Shown: piece after piece, positions 42,580 through 51,798 of the stretch
Layout of the letters: each line of letters begins with the position of its first letter
Position numbering within the stretch: the first letter of the stretch is position 1
Origin: Halomonas piscis
GTDB lineage: Bacteria > Pseudomonadota > Gammaproteobacteria > Pseudomonadales > Halomonadaceae
NCBI RefSeq assembly: GCF_031886125.1
Contig: NZ_CP119391.1
Location: 2,294,001-2,358,000 of the forward strand
Reading direction: 5' to 3'
Length of the DNA: 64,000 nucleotides
Position numbers and translations under genes: made by a program
Notes under the pieces: model-generated
Told to the model about the DNA's origin: nothing
Database searches by the model: none
What the model saw: only the letters and a program-made list of their open reading frames with translations

Positions 42580-43827
42580 ATGGACACCCTGACCTTCCCC
42601 GAGCCGGTTACGCTCAACAAGTCCCACAAGCTGAACAACGTCTGCTACGACATACGCGGCCCGGTGCTGGAGCACGCCCGGCGTCTGGAGGACGAGGGCC
42701 ACCGCATACTCAAGCTCAATATCGGCAACCCCGCGTCGTTCGGCTTTGAAGCGCCGGAAGAAATTCTCCAGGACGTCATGCGCAATCTGCCCTCCGCTCA
42801 GGGCTACTGCGACTCCAAGGGCCTTTATTCCGCGCGCAAGGCGATCATGCAGGAGTGCCAGCGCAAGGAGATTCCCGGCGTCGACATCGAGGATATCTAC
42901 ATCGGCAACGGCGTTTCGGAGCTCATCGTGATGGCGCTGCAGGCGCTTTTAAACGACGGCGACGAGGTGCTGATCCCCGCGCCCGACTACCCGCTGTGGA
43001 CCGCCGCTGCCAATCTTTCCGGCGGGCACGCCGTCCATTACCTGTGCGACGAGCAGGCCGGCTGGACCCCGGACATGGACGACATTCGCCGCAAGGTCAC
43101 CGCCCACACCCGGGCGATTGTGCTGATCAACCCCAACAACCCCACCGGTGCAGTGTATTCGCCCGAGGTCGTGCGCGAGCTTTTGGCCATTGCCCAGGCC
43201 CACGACCTGGTGGTGTTTGCCGACGAGATCTACGACAAGATCCTCTACGACGACGCCACCCACACCGCTACCGGGGCGCTGGCCGATGACGACCAGCTGG
43301 TCATCACCTTCAACGGCCTGTCCAAGAGCTACCGCTGCGCCGGTTTCCGTTCGGGCTGGATGACGCTCTCCGGCACCGTGGCCAAGCAGCGCTCGGAAAA
43401 CTTCATCCAGGGGCTGACCATGCTCGCCTCCATGCGGCTGTGCGCCAACGTCCCCGCCCAGCACGCCATCCAGACCGCCCTTGGCGGCTATCAGTCGATC
43501 AACGATCTGATACTGCCCGGCGGACGCCTGCGGGCCCAGCGCGACATCACCTACGACAAGCTCAACGCCATTCCCGGGGTCAGCTGCGTCAAGCCCCAGG
43601 GCGCGCTGTACGCCTTCCCCCGGCTCGACCCCAAGGTATTCAACCTTCAGGACGACCAGCGCATGGTGCAGGACCTGCTGCTCCAGGAAAAAATCCTGCT
43701 GGTCCAGGGCACGGCGTTCAACTGGCCGGAACCGGACCACGTGCGCATCGTGACGCTGCCCTGGGCCGACCAGCTGGGCGATGCTCTGGATCGCTTCGCC
43801 AACTTTCTTTCGCGCTATCGGCAGTAA
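42580..43827 (+). CDS. alaA: Alanine aminotransferase AlaA
   Basis: A 415-residue PLP-dependent class I aminotransferase closely similar to E. coli AlaA across its length: LNNVCYDIRGPVLEHARRLE, LKLNIGNPASFGF, SAQGYCDSKGLYSARKAIMQ and INPNNPTGAVYS. The PLP lysine lies in FNGLSKSYRCAGFR. It makes alanine from pyruvate using glutamate. It follows ylqF by 49 bases. A 12-bp hairpin (43832-43859) follows the stop. Confidence 0.95.
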   Translation: MDTLTFPEPVTLNKSHKLNNVCYDIRGPVLEHARRLEDEGHRILKLNIGNPASFGFEAPEEILQDVMRNLPSAQGYCDSKGLYSARKAIMQECQRKEIPGVDIEDIYIGNGVSELIVMALQALLNDGDEVLIPAPDYPLWTAAANLSGGHAVHYLCDEQAGWTPDMDDIRRKVTAHTRAIVLINPNNPTGAVYSPEVVRELLAIAQAHDLVVFADEIYDKILYDDATHTATGALADDDQLVITFNGLSKSYRCAGFRSGWMTLSGTVAKQRSENFIQGLTMLASMRLCANVPAQHAIQTALGGYQSINDLILPGGRLRAQRDITYDKLNAIPGVSCVKPQGALYAFPRLDPKVFNLQDDQRMVQDLLLQEKILLVQGTAFNWPEPDHVRIVTLPWADQLGDALDRFANFLSRYRQ

Positions 43828-43831
43828 AACA

Positions 43832-43859
43832 GGCCGCCGCGCTTGAAAAGCCGGCGGCC
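43832..43859 (+). terminator. Terminator-like hairpin after alaA
   Basis: GGCCGCCG / CGGCGGCC extended by GCTT / AAGC around a GAA loop, with one bulged base. No T-run follows, so termination may be Rho-dependent or partial. Confidence 0.5.
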
Positions 43860-43954
43860 GTACCGATATATAGCTAGCTCTGGTAAATAGTCATGCCGCT
43901 CGCCCATCGGGCGGCGGCTTGTTGATCATCCCGGCTTGACGGAGGCCTTTAGCG

Positions 43955-44857
43955 ATGATGCGAATCGTACTGTTTCTTGCCACCAACCTTGCAGTACTGC
44001 TGGTGGCCAGCATTACCCTGCGCCTGCTCGGGGTCGAAAGCTATCTCACCAGCCAGGGCCTCAACTTCACCAGCCTGCTGATTTTCTGCTTTGTGTTCGG
44101 CATGGCAGGCTCAGTGGTATCGCTGTTCATTTCCAAATGGATGGCCAAGCGCTCCACGGGCACGACGATTATCGAGCGGCCGTCCAACGCGACCGAGCAG
44201 TGGCTGCTGGACACCGTAGCGGAGCTTGCCCAGGAAGCCGGCATCCAGACGCCGGAGGTAGGGATTTTCCCCGCCCAGCAGTCCAACGCCTTTGCCACCG
44301 GGTGGAACAAGGACGATGCCCTGGTGGCCGTGTCGGCGGGGCTGTTGAAGCGCATGGGCCGAGAGGAAATCCGCGCCGTGCTGGCCCACGAGATCGGTCA
44401 CGTGGCCAACGGCGACATGGTGACGCTGGCTTTGATCCAGGGCGTGGTCAACACCTTCGTGATGTTCTTTGCCCGGGTGGTGGCGCACCTGGTCGACCAG
44501 TTTTTGCGCAGCGACGATGACGGCGGCGGCCTGGGCTTTTTCGGCTACTTCGCCGTGGTCATGGTCGCCGAGGTCATATTCGGCATTGCCGCCTCGACCA
44601 TCGTCGCCTGGTTCTCGCGCTTCCGCGAATACCGCGCCGACGAAGCCGGCGCGCGCCTGGCCGGCAGCGGGGCGATGATCGGCGCTCTGGAACGGCTCAA
44701 GGCCGAAACCCAGGCGGCCGACGAAATGCCCGACACCCTGCGCGCCATGGCCATTACCCAGGGTCAGACCCGCTCGCTGATGGAAAAGCTGTTTGCCAGC
44801 CACCCGCCGCTGGACGATCGCATCCGCGCCATCCGGGAAGCCTCCTACCGCCGCTAG
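43955..44857 (+). CDS. htpX: Membrane zinc protease HtpX
   Basis: A 300-residue M48 inner-membrane protease in envelope protein quality control. Two N-terminal membrane helices precede the zinc motif HEIGH (145-149); the third ligand glutamate is in [14 protein letters not shown]. Two more hydrophobic stretches flank the acidic [15 protein letters not shown] lies before the ATG pair at 43955/43958. Confidence 0.96.
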   Translation: MMRIVLFLATNLAVLLVASITLRLLGVESYLTSQGLNFTSLLIFCFVFGMAGSVVSLFISKWMAKRSTGTTIIERPSNATEQWLLDTVAELAQEAGIQTPEVGIFPAQQSNAFATGWNKDDALVAVSAGLLKRMGREEIRAVLAHEIGHVANGDMVTLALIQGVVNTFVMFFARVVAHLVDQFLRSDDDGGGLGFFGYFAVVMVAEVIFGIAASTIVAWFSRFREYRADEAGARLAGSGAMIGALERLKAETQAADEMPDTLRAMAITQGQTRSLMEKLFASHPPLDDRIRAIREASYRR

Positions 44858-44875
44858 GCAGCGCCCTGCTCACCT

Positions 44876-46018
44876 TCAGGCAGCCAGGGTAAACCCCGCT
44901 GCCGCCAGCGGCCCGGCAAGCGTCCGGGCCTCGCCTTCCAGCCGCACGCTCAGGGTGGCAAACTCGCGGCGCAGCGGATAGCCGGCCCGGCAGGCGTCAA
45001 AGCCTGCTGCCGTGCCCGCCTCTGCCGCCCGGCGTCTCAGGGCATCATGGTCGCGACGAGCGTCATACACGGCGCGCGCGCACAGCCGCAGGGCGTCCTC
45101 CACCGGCAGCGCCCGGCCAAGCGTGAGCTCCGCCAGCGCCGGCGGCGGGCAGATGTCATCGAGCGCAAGCGCGCTTCGGCTCCCCAGGTGCCCTGCCAGG
45201 GCGTGATGGATCATCAGGCTGCCGCGCAGCTTGCCGTCCAGGCTATAGCCGGCAATATGGGGCGTGGCAAGAGCCGCCTCGGCGTGCAGCGCGGCGTCGA
45301 TCCCCGGCTCGTTTTCCCAGACGTCGAGCAGCGCAGCGATATCGCCAAGCATCGTCAGGCGACGGTAAAGCGCGGCGCCGTCGACGCAGTCGCCGCGTCC
45401 GGCGTTCAGCACCGCGCTGCCCGGCTGCAGGCCGGCAATGCGGTTGGTGCCCAGCAGGTGGCGGGTGGCGTGGCGCCCCTCGCGCACCAAAGGCGTATGC
45501 AGGCACAGCACATCGCAGCGTTCGACCAGGGCATCGAGCCCGGCAAAGCCTGCGCTGCCCTCGCGCTCGGCCCGGGGCGGGTCGCACACCAACACCGTCA
45601 TCCCCAGGCCCTCGAGGCGGGCCTGCACTCGACGCCCCACGTTGCCGGCGCCGACGATTCCGACCCGGCGCTCGAGCAGCGGCCTGCCCTCGCGCTCAGC
45701 GTGAGTGAGAAGGCTCGACAGCACGTAGTCCGCCACGGCTTCGGCGTTACAGCCCGGAGCGCTGGCAAAGCCGATGCCGTGCGCTGCCAGATAATCGCGG
45801 TCAACGTGGTCTGTGCCGATGGTGCAGGTCCCCACAAAGCGTACCGGCGTACCGGCCAGCAGCGCCTCACCCACCGGCGTCACCGAACGCACGATCAGCG
45901 CATCGGCGTCTTCCAGATGGGCCCGGGTGATCTCGCGCCCGGATACGCGGGTGACCCGGCCGAAGACGCCAAAGCAGGCGTCCGCGGCGGGTATGTTGGC
46001 ATCCACAATCAGGTGCAT
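44876..46018 (-). CDS. pdxB: 4-phosphoerythronate dehydrogenase
   Basis: A 380-residue NAD-dependent D-2-hydroxyacid dehydrogenase of PLP biosynthesis. MHLIVDANIPAADACFG at the start, CTIGTDHVD, PGCNAEAVADYVLS and the Rossmann motif VGIVGAGNVGRRV are PdxB-specific. A C-terminal DUF3410-like dimerisation region completes it. It is convergent with htpX, 18 bases apart. Confidence 0.95.
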   Translation of the reverse strand: MHLIVDANIPAADACFGVFGRVTRVSGREITRAHLEDADALIVRSVTPVGEALLAGTPVRFVGTCTIGTDHVDRDYLAAHGIGFASAPGCNAEAVADYVLSSLLTHAEREGRPLLERRVGIVGAGNVGRRVQARLEGLGMTVLVCDPPRAEREGSAGFAGLDALVERCDVLCLHTPLVREGRHATRHLLGTNRIAGLQPGSAVLNAGRGDCVDGAALYRRLTMLGDIAALLDVWENEPGIDAALHAEAALATPHIAGYSLDGKLRGSLMIHHALAGHLGSRSALALDDICPPPALAELTLGRALPVEDALRLCARAVYDARRDHDALRRRAAEAGTAAGFDACRAGYPLRREFATLSVRLEGEARTLAGPLAAAGFTLAA

Positions 46019-46148
46019 GGCGTTTTTTATCTCGACCTTTACAATACGCCCGCCGACGGCTGAACAAAGCAGCGGCGCGCCGCGGGCGTGATGAACGGCA
46101 CGTCAAAGCCGTGCCAGCAACACAAAGCGTCAAGCAAGAGGATATCGC

Positions 46149-46430
46149 GTGATCGTACGGTGGGAAACCGACCATGACTATGTGCTGATCCATATCCATC
46201 AGGATATGTTCGGCGACTGGATTTTCAGCCGCGCCTGGGGCCAGATCGGCACCCAGTTCGGCGGGCTTGAGCATCGCCTGGCGGATACGCTGGGGCAGGC
46301 GCAGATGTGGCTCGATGACGAAGCCACCATCCAGCGCTCCCGAGGGTTTGACAAAGTCCTCGACGTCGACGCCGAAACTCCCGAGGGCCGCCAGGCCATG
46401 CGCCAGCTCTCGCTGCTGGATGAGGGCTGA
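46149..46430 (+). CDS. Small WGR-like domain protein
   Basis: A 93-residue protein whose core HIHQDMFGDWIFSRAWGQIG matches the WGR-domain pattern (aromatic, DxxG-W, WGRIG), here with Gln for Arg. In larger proteins WGR domains bind nucleic acid or partner with helicases and PARPs; here the domain is alone. It lies divergent to pdxB. Function is unknown. Confidence 0.72.
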   Translation: MIVRWETDHDYVLIHIHQDMFGDWIFSRAWGQIGTQFGGLEHRLADTLGQAQMWLDDEATIQRSRGFDKVLDVDAETPEGRQAMRQLSLLDEG

Positions 46431-46580
46431 GGCCGCTTTTTATACCGCCCGGTTCACTCCTGGCAGCCCCCTGCCCCCTTTCATGCCGGCCAATATCAAG
46501 GCACAACCGGAAAATTGCAGCTAACTTGTATAGGGCACACAATCCATTCGTTTCTTTTCGACTCCCTGGAGGCGACTTAC

Positions 46581-47261
46581 ATGCAGGCTGCAGACGTCAT
46601 GACCCCCGATGTAATCACGGCCCGCGCCCAGAGCGAGGCCAGCGACATTGCCGAACTGCTGCTGACCCACAACATCAGCGCCGTGCCTATCATTGACGAC
46701 GACGGCCGGGTGCTCGGCATGGTCAGCGAAGGCGACCTGATGCGCCGCATCCAGAGCAGCTCCGATGAACGCCAGTCCTGGTGGCTAAAGCTCTTCGGCG
46801 ACGGCGCCAGCGCCGCGGACTACGTCAAAAGCCACGGCCGCAAGGCACGCGAAATCATGACTCCGGACCCCGTCACCATTACCGAGGATGAGCCGCTCCA
46901 TCGCATCGCCGGGCTGCTGGAAAAGCACCGCATCAAGCGCGTGCCGGTGATACGCGACGGCCGGCTGGTCGGCATCGTCAGCCGCTCCAACCTGCTGCGC
47001 GGCTTTTCGGCAAGCCGCATCAACGCCGGCGACGGCAGCGACCGGGAGATTCGCGATGCCATTCTCGGCGAGGTGGAAAAAAGCGTCGGCATGCTGCTCT
47101 ACCGCCTCAACGTCATCGTTGCCGACGGTAACGTGCAGCTTTGGGGGCTGGTCGACAGCCACGACCAGAAGAGAGCTGTTCAGGTCGCCGCCGAACGCGT
47201 GAACGGCGTCAGGGCCATCGAAAACAACCTGGGCTTCCTTCCTCCGGGCGTGGGCGCCTAA
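46581..47261 (+). CDS. CBS-pair plus BON domain protein
   Basis: A 226-residue protein: two CBS motifs (MQAADVMTPDVITARA at the start and AREIMTPDPVTITEDEPL near 92) and a C-terminal BON domain (about 155-222, with VADGNVQLWGLVDSHDQKRA). CBS pairs bind adenine nucleotides; BON domains bind membranes. It is presumed cytoplasmic since no signal peptide is seen. TGGAGG precedes the ATG at 46581. Confidence 0.9.
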   Translation: MQAADVMTPDVITARAQSEASDIAELLLTHNISAVPIIDDDGRVLGMVSEGDLMRRIQSSSDERQSWWLKLFGDGASAADYVKSHGRKAREIMTPDPVTITEDEPLHRIAGLLEKHRIKRVPVIRDGRLVGIVSRSNLLRGFSASRINAGDGSDREIRDAILGEVEKSVGMLLYRLNVIVADGNVQLWGLVDSHDQKRAVQVAAERVNGVRAIENNLGFLPPGVGA

Positions 47262-47277
47262 GCCAGCCCGTCTGCCG

Positions 47278-47613
47278 CTATCCCAAATACCGCCGGCCAT
47301 GGCGACGGTAGGCCGCCGTGGCCCGGGGCGCCTCCGGCGGGGTAAGCCAGGCGGCCAGGGCGGCTTCATCCAGCCAGCCGCGGCGGCGCAGCCATTCGCC
47401 CAGCCGTTCGGGGTCGAGCCCACGGTCAAGCTCCTTGCCGTCACGGTCGGCAAGCACCGGGATGCGCACGCCGTAGCGCTCGGCAAGCGCCTCGTCCGCG
47501 CTTATTTCGACGCGTTCGAGCGCGACCTCATCATTGGCAAGCGTGTGCACCAGCCCTTCCAGCTGGGCGCAGAGATGGCAGCCAAGCGTCGTGTAGAGGG
47601 TCAAACGGATCAT
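47278..47613 (-). CDS. Glutaredoxin-like protein
   Basis: A 111-residue thioredoxin-fold protein with redox motif C12-H-L-C15 (TTLGCHLC) and the cis-proline region RIPVLADRDG. It belongs to the DUF836/glutaredoxin-like group. It overlaps the rlmKL stop (ATGA) and is co-expressed with it, an arrangement seen in other gammaproteobacteria. A C-terminal 35-residue extension is unusual. Confidence 0.87.
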   Translation of the reverse strand: MIRLTLYTTLGCHLCAQLEGLVHTLANDEVALERVEISADEALAERYGVRIPVLADRDGKELDRGLDPERLGEWLRRRGWLDEAALAAWLTPPEAPRATAAYRRHGRRYLG

Positions 47614-49898
47614 GCCCAGCTCTCCTCTTTGTCATCTGTCGCTTTTTCCCCCGCTGCGTGGCGCACCAGGAAGACATGGTGCAGACCGGTGCTGCGCGCG
47701 AAATCGGGATCAAACGTCCGCCCCGAGATATCGTCCACCGCGTAGCGCTCACTGACCGCCTCATCCAGCTTGAAACGGCGCTGATTGTTGGAAAACACCA
47801 GGGTGCCACCGGGCGCCAGCCGCGCCATGGCCAGCGCGATCAGCCGGGCGTGATCGCGCTGAACGTCAAGGCTTGAGCGCATTTTTTTCGAGTTGGAAAA
47901 CGTCGGCGGGTCCATGAAAATCAGGTCGAACTCGGTGCCGGCGGTTTCCAGCCACTCGATGCAGTCGGCGCGTATGGTCCGATGGCGAGCGCGATCCAGC
48001 CCGTTCAGGGCAAAGTTGTCCCGGGCCCAGTCCAGATAGGTGTTGGACATGTCCACGCTGACGCTTTCCGCGGCGCCGCCCAGTGCGGCGTGCACCGTGG
48101 CGCTGGCGGTATAGCAAAAAAGGTTCAGAAAACGCTTGCCCGTTGCCATCTCGCCAAGCATCCGGCGCACCGGACGATGGTCAAGAAACAGCCCGGTATC
48201 CAGGTAGTCGCGCAGGTTGACCCATAACCGCGCCCGGCCTTCCGCTACTTCGAAGCGCTCGCCGCTGGCGGCGCGCTTTTCGTACTGGGCCTTGCCCGCC
48301 TGGCGCTCCCGGCGCTTGACGTAAATATGCTGGGGCGACACTGCAAGCACCCGGGGCAGCGTCTCCAGGGCGTCGAACAGGCGCTTCTGCGCCTGGGCCG
48401 GGTTGACCGTGCGCGGCGGGGCGTATTCCTGAACGTGAACGCGGTCGCCGTAGACATCCACGGCCAGGGCATATTCGGGCATGTCGGCGTCGTAAAGCCG
48501 GTAGCAGCGCTCGCCGCTCTGCTTGAGCCATTTTTTCAGCCGCCGGCGGTTTTTCCGCAGCCGGTTGGCGAACATCTGCGCGTTTTCTGCCACCGGCGCG
48601 GCCGACTTGGGCCCGCTCTCCCCCTTCCCGGCAGCCTTTTGCGCTTCCGGCGCCTGCCTTTCGTCCCGGTCCGCTTGATCGATGGCCATCAGCAGCAGCT
48701 TGGCGTCCAGGGGACCGTTTTTCAGCGCGTACTGCCTGTGCGCCCGCAGGCCCAATCGGTGACCGAGATCCGGGTTGCCGGTGAATAGCGCCAGCGTCCA
48801 GCCGGGGAACAGCGCCTTTGCCTGCTCGCCGATGGTGGCGTAGAGGCTGACCAGCTCGGGCAGCTCCCCCAGCCGCTCGCCGTAGGGCGGGTTGGTGATC
48901 ACAAGCCCCGGCCCCTTGGCCTCGACGCTTGTGGAATCCAGAGCGGCCACGCCCTCGCCTTTCAGGGTAAGCAGGGCAGGAATGCCCGCGCGCATGGCGT
49001 TGGCCCTGGCCGCGGCCAGCGCCGCCGGGCTTTGGTCAAAGCCGTAAAAAGCGCTTTTGCAGCGCTTGCGACCGATGGACGCCCGAGCTCTAGCTTCACG
49101 CGCAAGCTCCTGCCACGCAGCCGGCCTGAACTGCGCCCAGCCGTGAAAGCCGAAACGCCGGCGATGAAGCCCCGGCGCCTGGTCGGCGGCCATCAGCGCG
49201 GCCTCGATCAACAGCGTGCCGGCACCGCACAGCGGATCCACCAGAGGCTCGCCGGCCTTGGCGCGCTCGGGCCAGCCCGCGCGTACCAGAAGCGCGGCGG
49301 CGAGGTTTTCCTTGAGCGGCGCATGGCCCACGTCTCGGCGATAGCCCCGGCGGTGCAGGCTTTCCCCGGCCAGATCGATCCCCAGCGTCAGGTTCCGGCG
49401 GTGGAGATGGGCGTAGATCTGCACGTCCGGGGCCTTGTTGTCCACCCTGGGGCGCTCTCGCCCTGCCCGGCCGAGCGACTCGACGATGCCGTCCTTGACC
49501 GTCTGCGCGCCGAACAGCGTATGGCGGATATGCTCGCTGCGACCGTGAAAATCCACCGCCAGGGTGGCACCCTCGCTAAGGTGCTGCGCCCAGTCGAGGC
49601 GCGAGGCCGCCGCACGAATCTGCTCCGGCGTCTCGATCATGGCATTACGGCTCAGCTGCACAATGACGCGGTTGGCAAGCCGCGACCACAGACACAGACG
49701 GTAGGCGTCAGCGTGGCTTGCCGTGGCGTACACGCCGGCCACCGTGGTTTTCACCGGGGTGGCGCCCAGCGTGGTCATCTCGTCGGCCAGCAGGGCTTCG
49801 ATACCCTTGGGACAGGTCACCAGAACATCCAGCGCGCCGGAGTCCGGGGCGTTGTTGTGGGGAGATATGTTGAAAGAAGAGTGGCTCGGCTCGGTCAT
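47610..49898 (-). CDS. rlmKL: Bifunctional 23S rRNA methyltransferase RlmKL
   Basis: A 762-residue fusion of RlmL (m2G2445) and RlmK (m7G2069). The N-terminal half has a THUMP domain and SAM motif DPLCGAGTLLIEAAL with NPPYGERLG; the C-terminal half has FLNLFCYTASATVHA and DPPTFSNSKK. The start MTEPSHSSF at 49898 is chosen because the family begins close to LDVLVTCPKGIEALL; the open frame continues 53 codons upstream without similarity. The linker around residue 430-460 is charged and of low complexity. Confidence 0.93.
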   Translation of the reverse strand: MTEPSHSSFNISPHNNAPDSGALDVLVTCPKGIEALLADEMTTLGATPVKTTVAGVYATASHADAYRLCLWSRLANRVIVQLSRNAMIETPEQIRAAASRLDWAQHLSEGATLAVDFHGRSEHIRHTLFGAQTVKDGIVESLGRAGRERPRVDNKAPDVQIYAHLHRRNLTLGIDLAGESLHRRGYRRDVGHAPLKENLAAALLVRAGWPERAKAGEPLVDPLCGAGTLLIEAALMAADQAPGLHRRRFGFHGWAQFRPAAWQELAREARARASIGRKRCKSAFYGFDQSPAALAAARANAMRAGIPALLTLKGEGVAALDSTSVEAKGPGLVITNPPYGERLGELPELVSLYATIGEQAKALFPGWTLALFTGNPDLGHRLGLRAHRQYALKNGPLDAKLLLMAIDQADRDERQAPEAQKAAGKGESGPKSAAPVAENAQMFANRLRKNRRRLKKWLKQSGERCYRLYDADMPEYALAVDVYGDRVHVQEYAPPRTVNPAQAQKRLFDALETLPRVLAVSPQHIYVKRRERQAGKAQYEKRAASGERFEVAEGRARLWVNLRDYLDTGLFLDHRPVRRMLGEMATGKRFLNLFCYTASATVHAALGGAAESVSVDMSNTYLDWARDNFALNGLDRARHRTIRADCIEWLETAGTEFDLIFMDPPTFSNSKKMRSSLDVQRDHARLIALAMARLAPGGTLVFSNNQRRFKLDEAVSERYAVDDISGRTFDPDFARSTGLHHVFLVRHAAGEKATDDKEESWA

Positions 49899-50320
49899 GA
49901 TGGTCGGGCGCCTGCGGCGCGGCATTCCTGGTCGATGAAAGGGGCAAGGAAAAGGGAGTAAAAAGGGAAACGTCAATGAATGATGCCGGATACGACTCCA
50001 AGGCTCGACAGAAGCTCCATTGTGGGCTATGCATAAGAGTGTAGCTACAAAACGCATGCGTTATCGGCCGTGCCTCAAGGCACGGCACCAGGGTAACCGG
50101 TGGTACGCTCCGCATGGGAATGCACAGCGCTTTGCCGGCCCGGTTCCCGCCGCTCTTTGTTTGCCAAGAGTGCAAGAGTGTTTGCCAAGATCCGCACGGC
50201 TATTCATTTGCCGGCGGCGTTTAAAGTCAGCGCCAGCCCGGCGTCGGGAACCGCCCAACGCCCGGTCAGCCGGCAGCGCGCTGCTTTATCGTCAAGGCTT
50301 TCATAAAAAGAGGTTAGCCC
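49899..50320. other. Divergent regulatory region between rlmKL and rmf
   Basis: No gene is supported in these 422 bases. An 8-bp perfect hairpin with TCAA loop (GCCGTGCC/GGCACGGC) lies at 50067-50086, and TTTGCCAAGA is repeated at 50158-50167 and 50180-50189. Promoters for both genes must be here. Confidence 0.55.
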
Positions 50321-50530
50321 ATGAAACGACAAAAGCGTGATCCCTTTCAGCGAGCCTATGTACGTGGTTACCAGGCCGGCGTCAAAGGCCGCTCCCGCGA
50401 TGAGTGCCCGAGTGATAACGTCAACGTGCGCGAATACTGGATGAGCGGCTGGCGCGAGGGTCGCGGCGATCAATGGGACGGCATGACCGGCGTGGCCGGC
50501 ATCCACCGACGTCCCACGGTTACCGTCTGA
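50321..50530 (+). CDS. rmf: Ribosome modulation factor
   Basis: A 69-residue basic protein matching Rmf: MKRQKRDPFQRAYVRGYQAG, RSRDECP and YWMSGWREGRGD. Rmf dimerises 70S ribosomes into inactive 100S particles in stationary phase or stress. It is longer than E. coli Rmf (55) at the C-terminus. AGAGG precedes the ATG and a terminator follows. Confidence 0.95.
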   Translation: MKRQKRDPFQRAYVRGYQAGVKGRSRDECPSDNVNVREYWMSGWREGRGDQWDGMTGVAGIHRRPTVTV

Positions 50531-50575
50531 ATGCGCCGGTGACGCCAGCGTCACTGCGGCCGCTCTCAGACGCAG

Positions 50576-50604
50576 AAAGCCCGCTTGTCCGGCGGGCTTT
50601 TTTG
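50576..50604 (+). terminator. Terminator after rmf
   Basis: AAAGCCCGC, a short loop and GCGGGCTTTTTT; a canonical intrinsic terminator, also active as a stop toward pyrD on the other strand. Confidence 0.88.
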
Positions 50605-50623
50605 TGCCCACCGTTTCCTTGAG

Positions 50624-51640
50624 TTAACCGCCCTGGACTAGCGCCTCGGCGCATTCGCTTACCAGCCCGGGCCCCTGATAAATCAATCCGGTATACAGCT
50701 GCACCAGATCGGCCCCGGCGGCTATTTTCGCCTTTGCCGCCGCGCCGCTGTCGATGCCCCCCACGCCGATGATCACGACGTCGGGCAAATGCTCGCGCAG
50801 CCGGCGAATCACGCGATTCGAAGCCTCAAACACCGGACGGCCGGAAAGCCCGCCGGCCTCTTTGGCCTGGGGATCATCCTGCACCGCTTCCCGGGAGACC
50901 GTGGTGTTGGTGGCAATCACGCCGTCCAGGGCATTGCGCTCGATGCTTCCGGCCACCAGCGCTATTTCGTCGACCTCCATGTCCGGAGCAATCTTGACCA
51001 GCAGCGGCACGCGCCGGCCGTTTTCCTCATCAAGCTCGCTGGTGCGCGTGCGCAGCGGCGCCAGCAGCGCGTCCAGCTGCTCGCCGAACTGCAGGGTGCG
51101 AAGCCCCGGCGTGTTGGGCGAGGAAACGTTCACGGTGACGTAGTCGGCATGGGGATGTACCGCTTCCAGACAGGTCAGGTAATCGCGCAGGGCGTCGTCC
51201 ACGTCCGTTGCCAGATTCTTGCCGATGTTGATGCCCACCGGGCCGTCAAAACGGCGCTTTTGCACCCGCTCGACCAGGTGCGCCACGCCGTGATTGTTGA
51301 AGCCGAAGCGGTTGATGATCGCCCCGTGTTCGGCCAGGCGAAACATCCGCGGCCTGGCATTGCCCGGCTGGGCCCTGGGCGTCACCGTGCCCACTTCCAC
51401 AAAGCCGAAGCCCAGCTCGCCCAGCGCATCCAGATGGTCGGCGTTCTTGTCAAGCCCCGCCGCCAGGCCTACGCGGTTGGGAAACCGCAGGCCCAGAAGC
51501 TCCACCGGGTCTTCCGTGCACTTGCCGGCCAGGCGAGACGCGCCGCCGGCGCGGTGGAGCCAATCCAGGGATTTGAGCGCAGCGTTGTGGGCAGCTTCGG
51601 GATCCAGGCGGAACAACAGCGGGCGAACAAGATGATACAT
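50624..51640 (-). CDS. pyrD: Dihydroorotate dehydrogenase (quinone), class 2
   Basis: A 338-residue FMN enzyme oxidising dihydroorotate with quinone in pyrimidine synthesis. The N-terminal helix MYHLVRPLLFRLDPEAAH is the membrane-binding part of class 2; the catalytic serine lies in YVTVNVSSPNTPGLR. The start at 51640 matches the family; upstream open frame has no similarity. Convergent to rmf. Confidence 0.96.
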   Translation of the reverse strand: MYHLVRPLLFRLDPEAAHNAALKSLDWLHRAGGASRLAGKCTEDPVELLGLRFPNRVGLAAGLDKNADHLDALGELGFGFVEVGTVTPRAQPGNARPRMFRLAEHGAIINRFGFNNHGVAHLVERVQKRRFDGPVGINIGKNLATDVDDALRDYLTCLEAVHPHADYVTVNVSSPNTPGLRTLQFGEQLDALLAPLRTRTSELDEENGRRVPLLVKIAPDMEVDEIALVAGSIERNALDGVIATNTTVSREAVQDDPQAKEAGGLSGRPVFEASNRVIRRLREHLPDVVIIGVGGIDSGAAAKAKIAAGADLVQLYTGLIYQGPGLVSECAEALVQGG

Positions 51641-51714
51641 CGTCACTCCAGACGTTGGGCGGGGGCCGCGGCGAGTATAGCGCAAACCACTAGGGGACAA
51701 AAAAACACGTCGCC

Positions 51715-51756
51715 AAAAAAGCGCCCCGAGCGGCGCTGCTGGCGTCGCTCGGGGCG
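51715..51756 (-). terminator. Terminator of gdhB
   Basis: On the minus strand CGCCCCGAGCG and CGCTCGGGGCG (11-bp arms, plus-strand 51722-51756) are followed by CTTTTTTGG. It lies 43 bases after the gdhB stop. Confidence 0.85.
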
Positions 51757-51798
51757 TTTGGGACGGCGCCCTGGCGCGCGAAGCGCCAGGCGTGTGGC

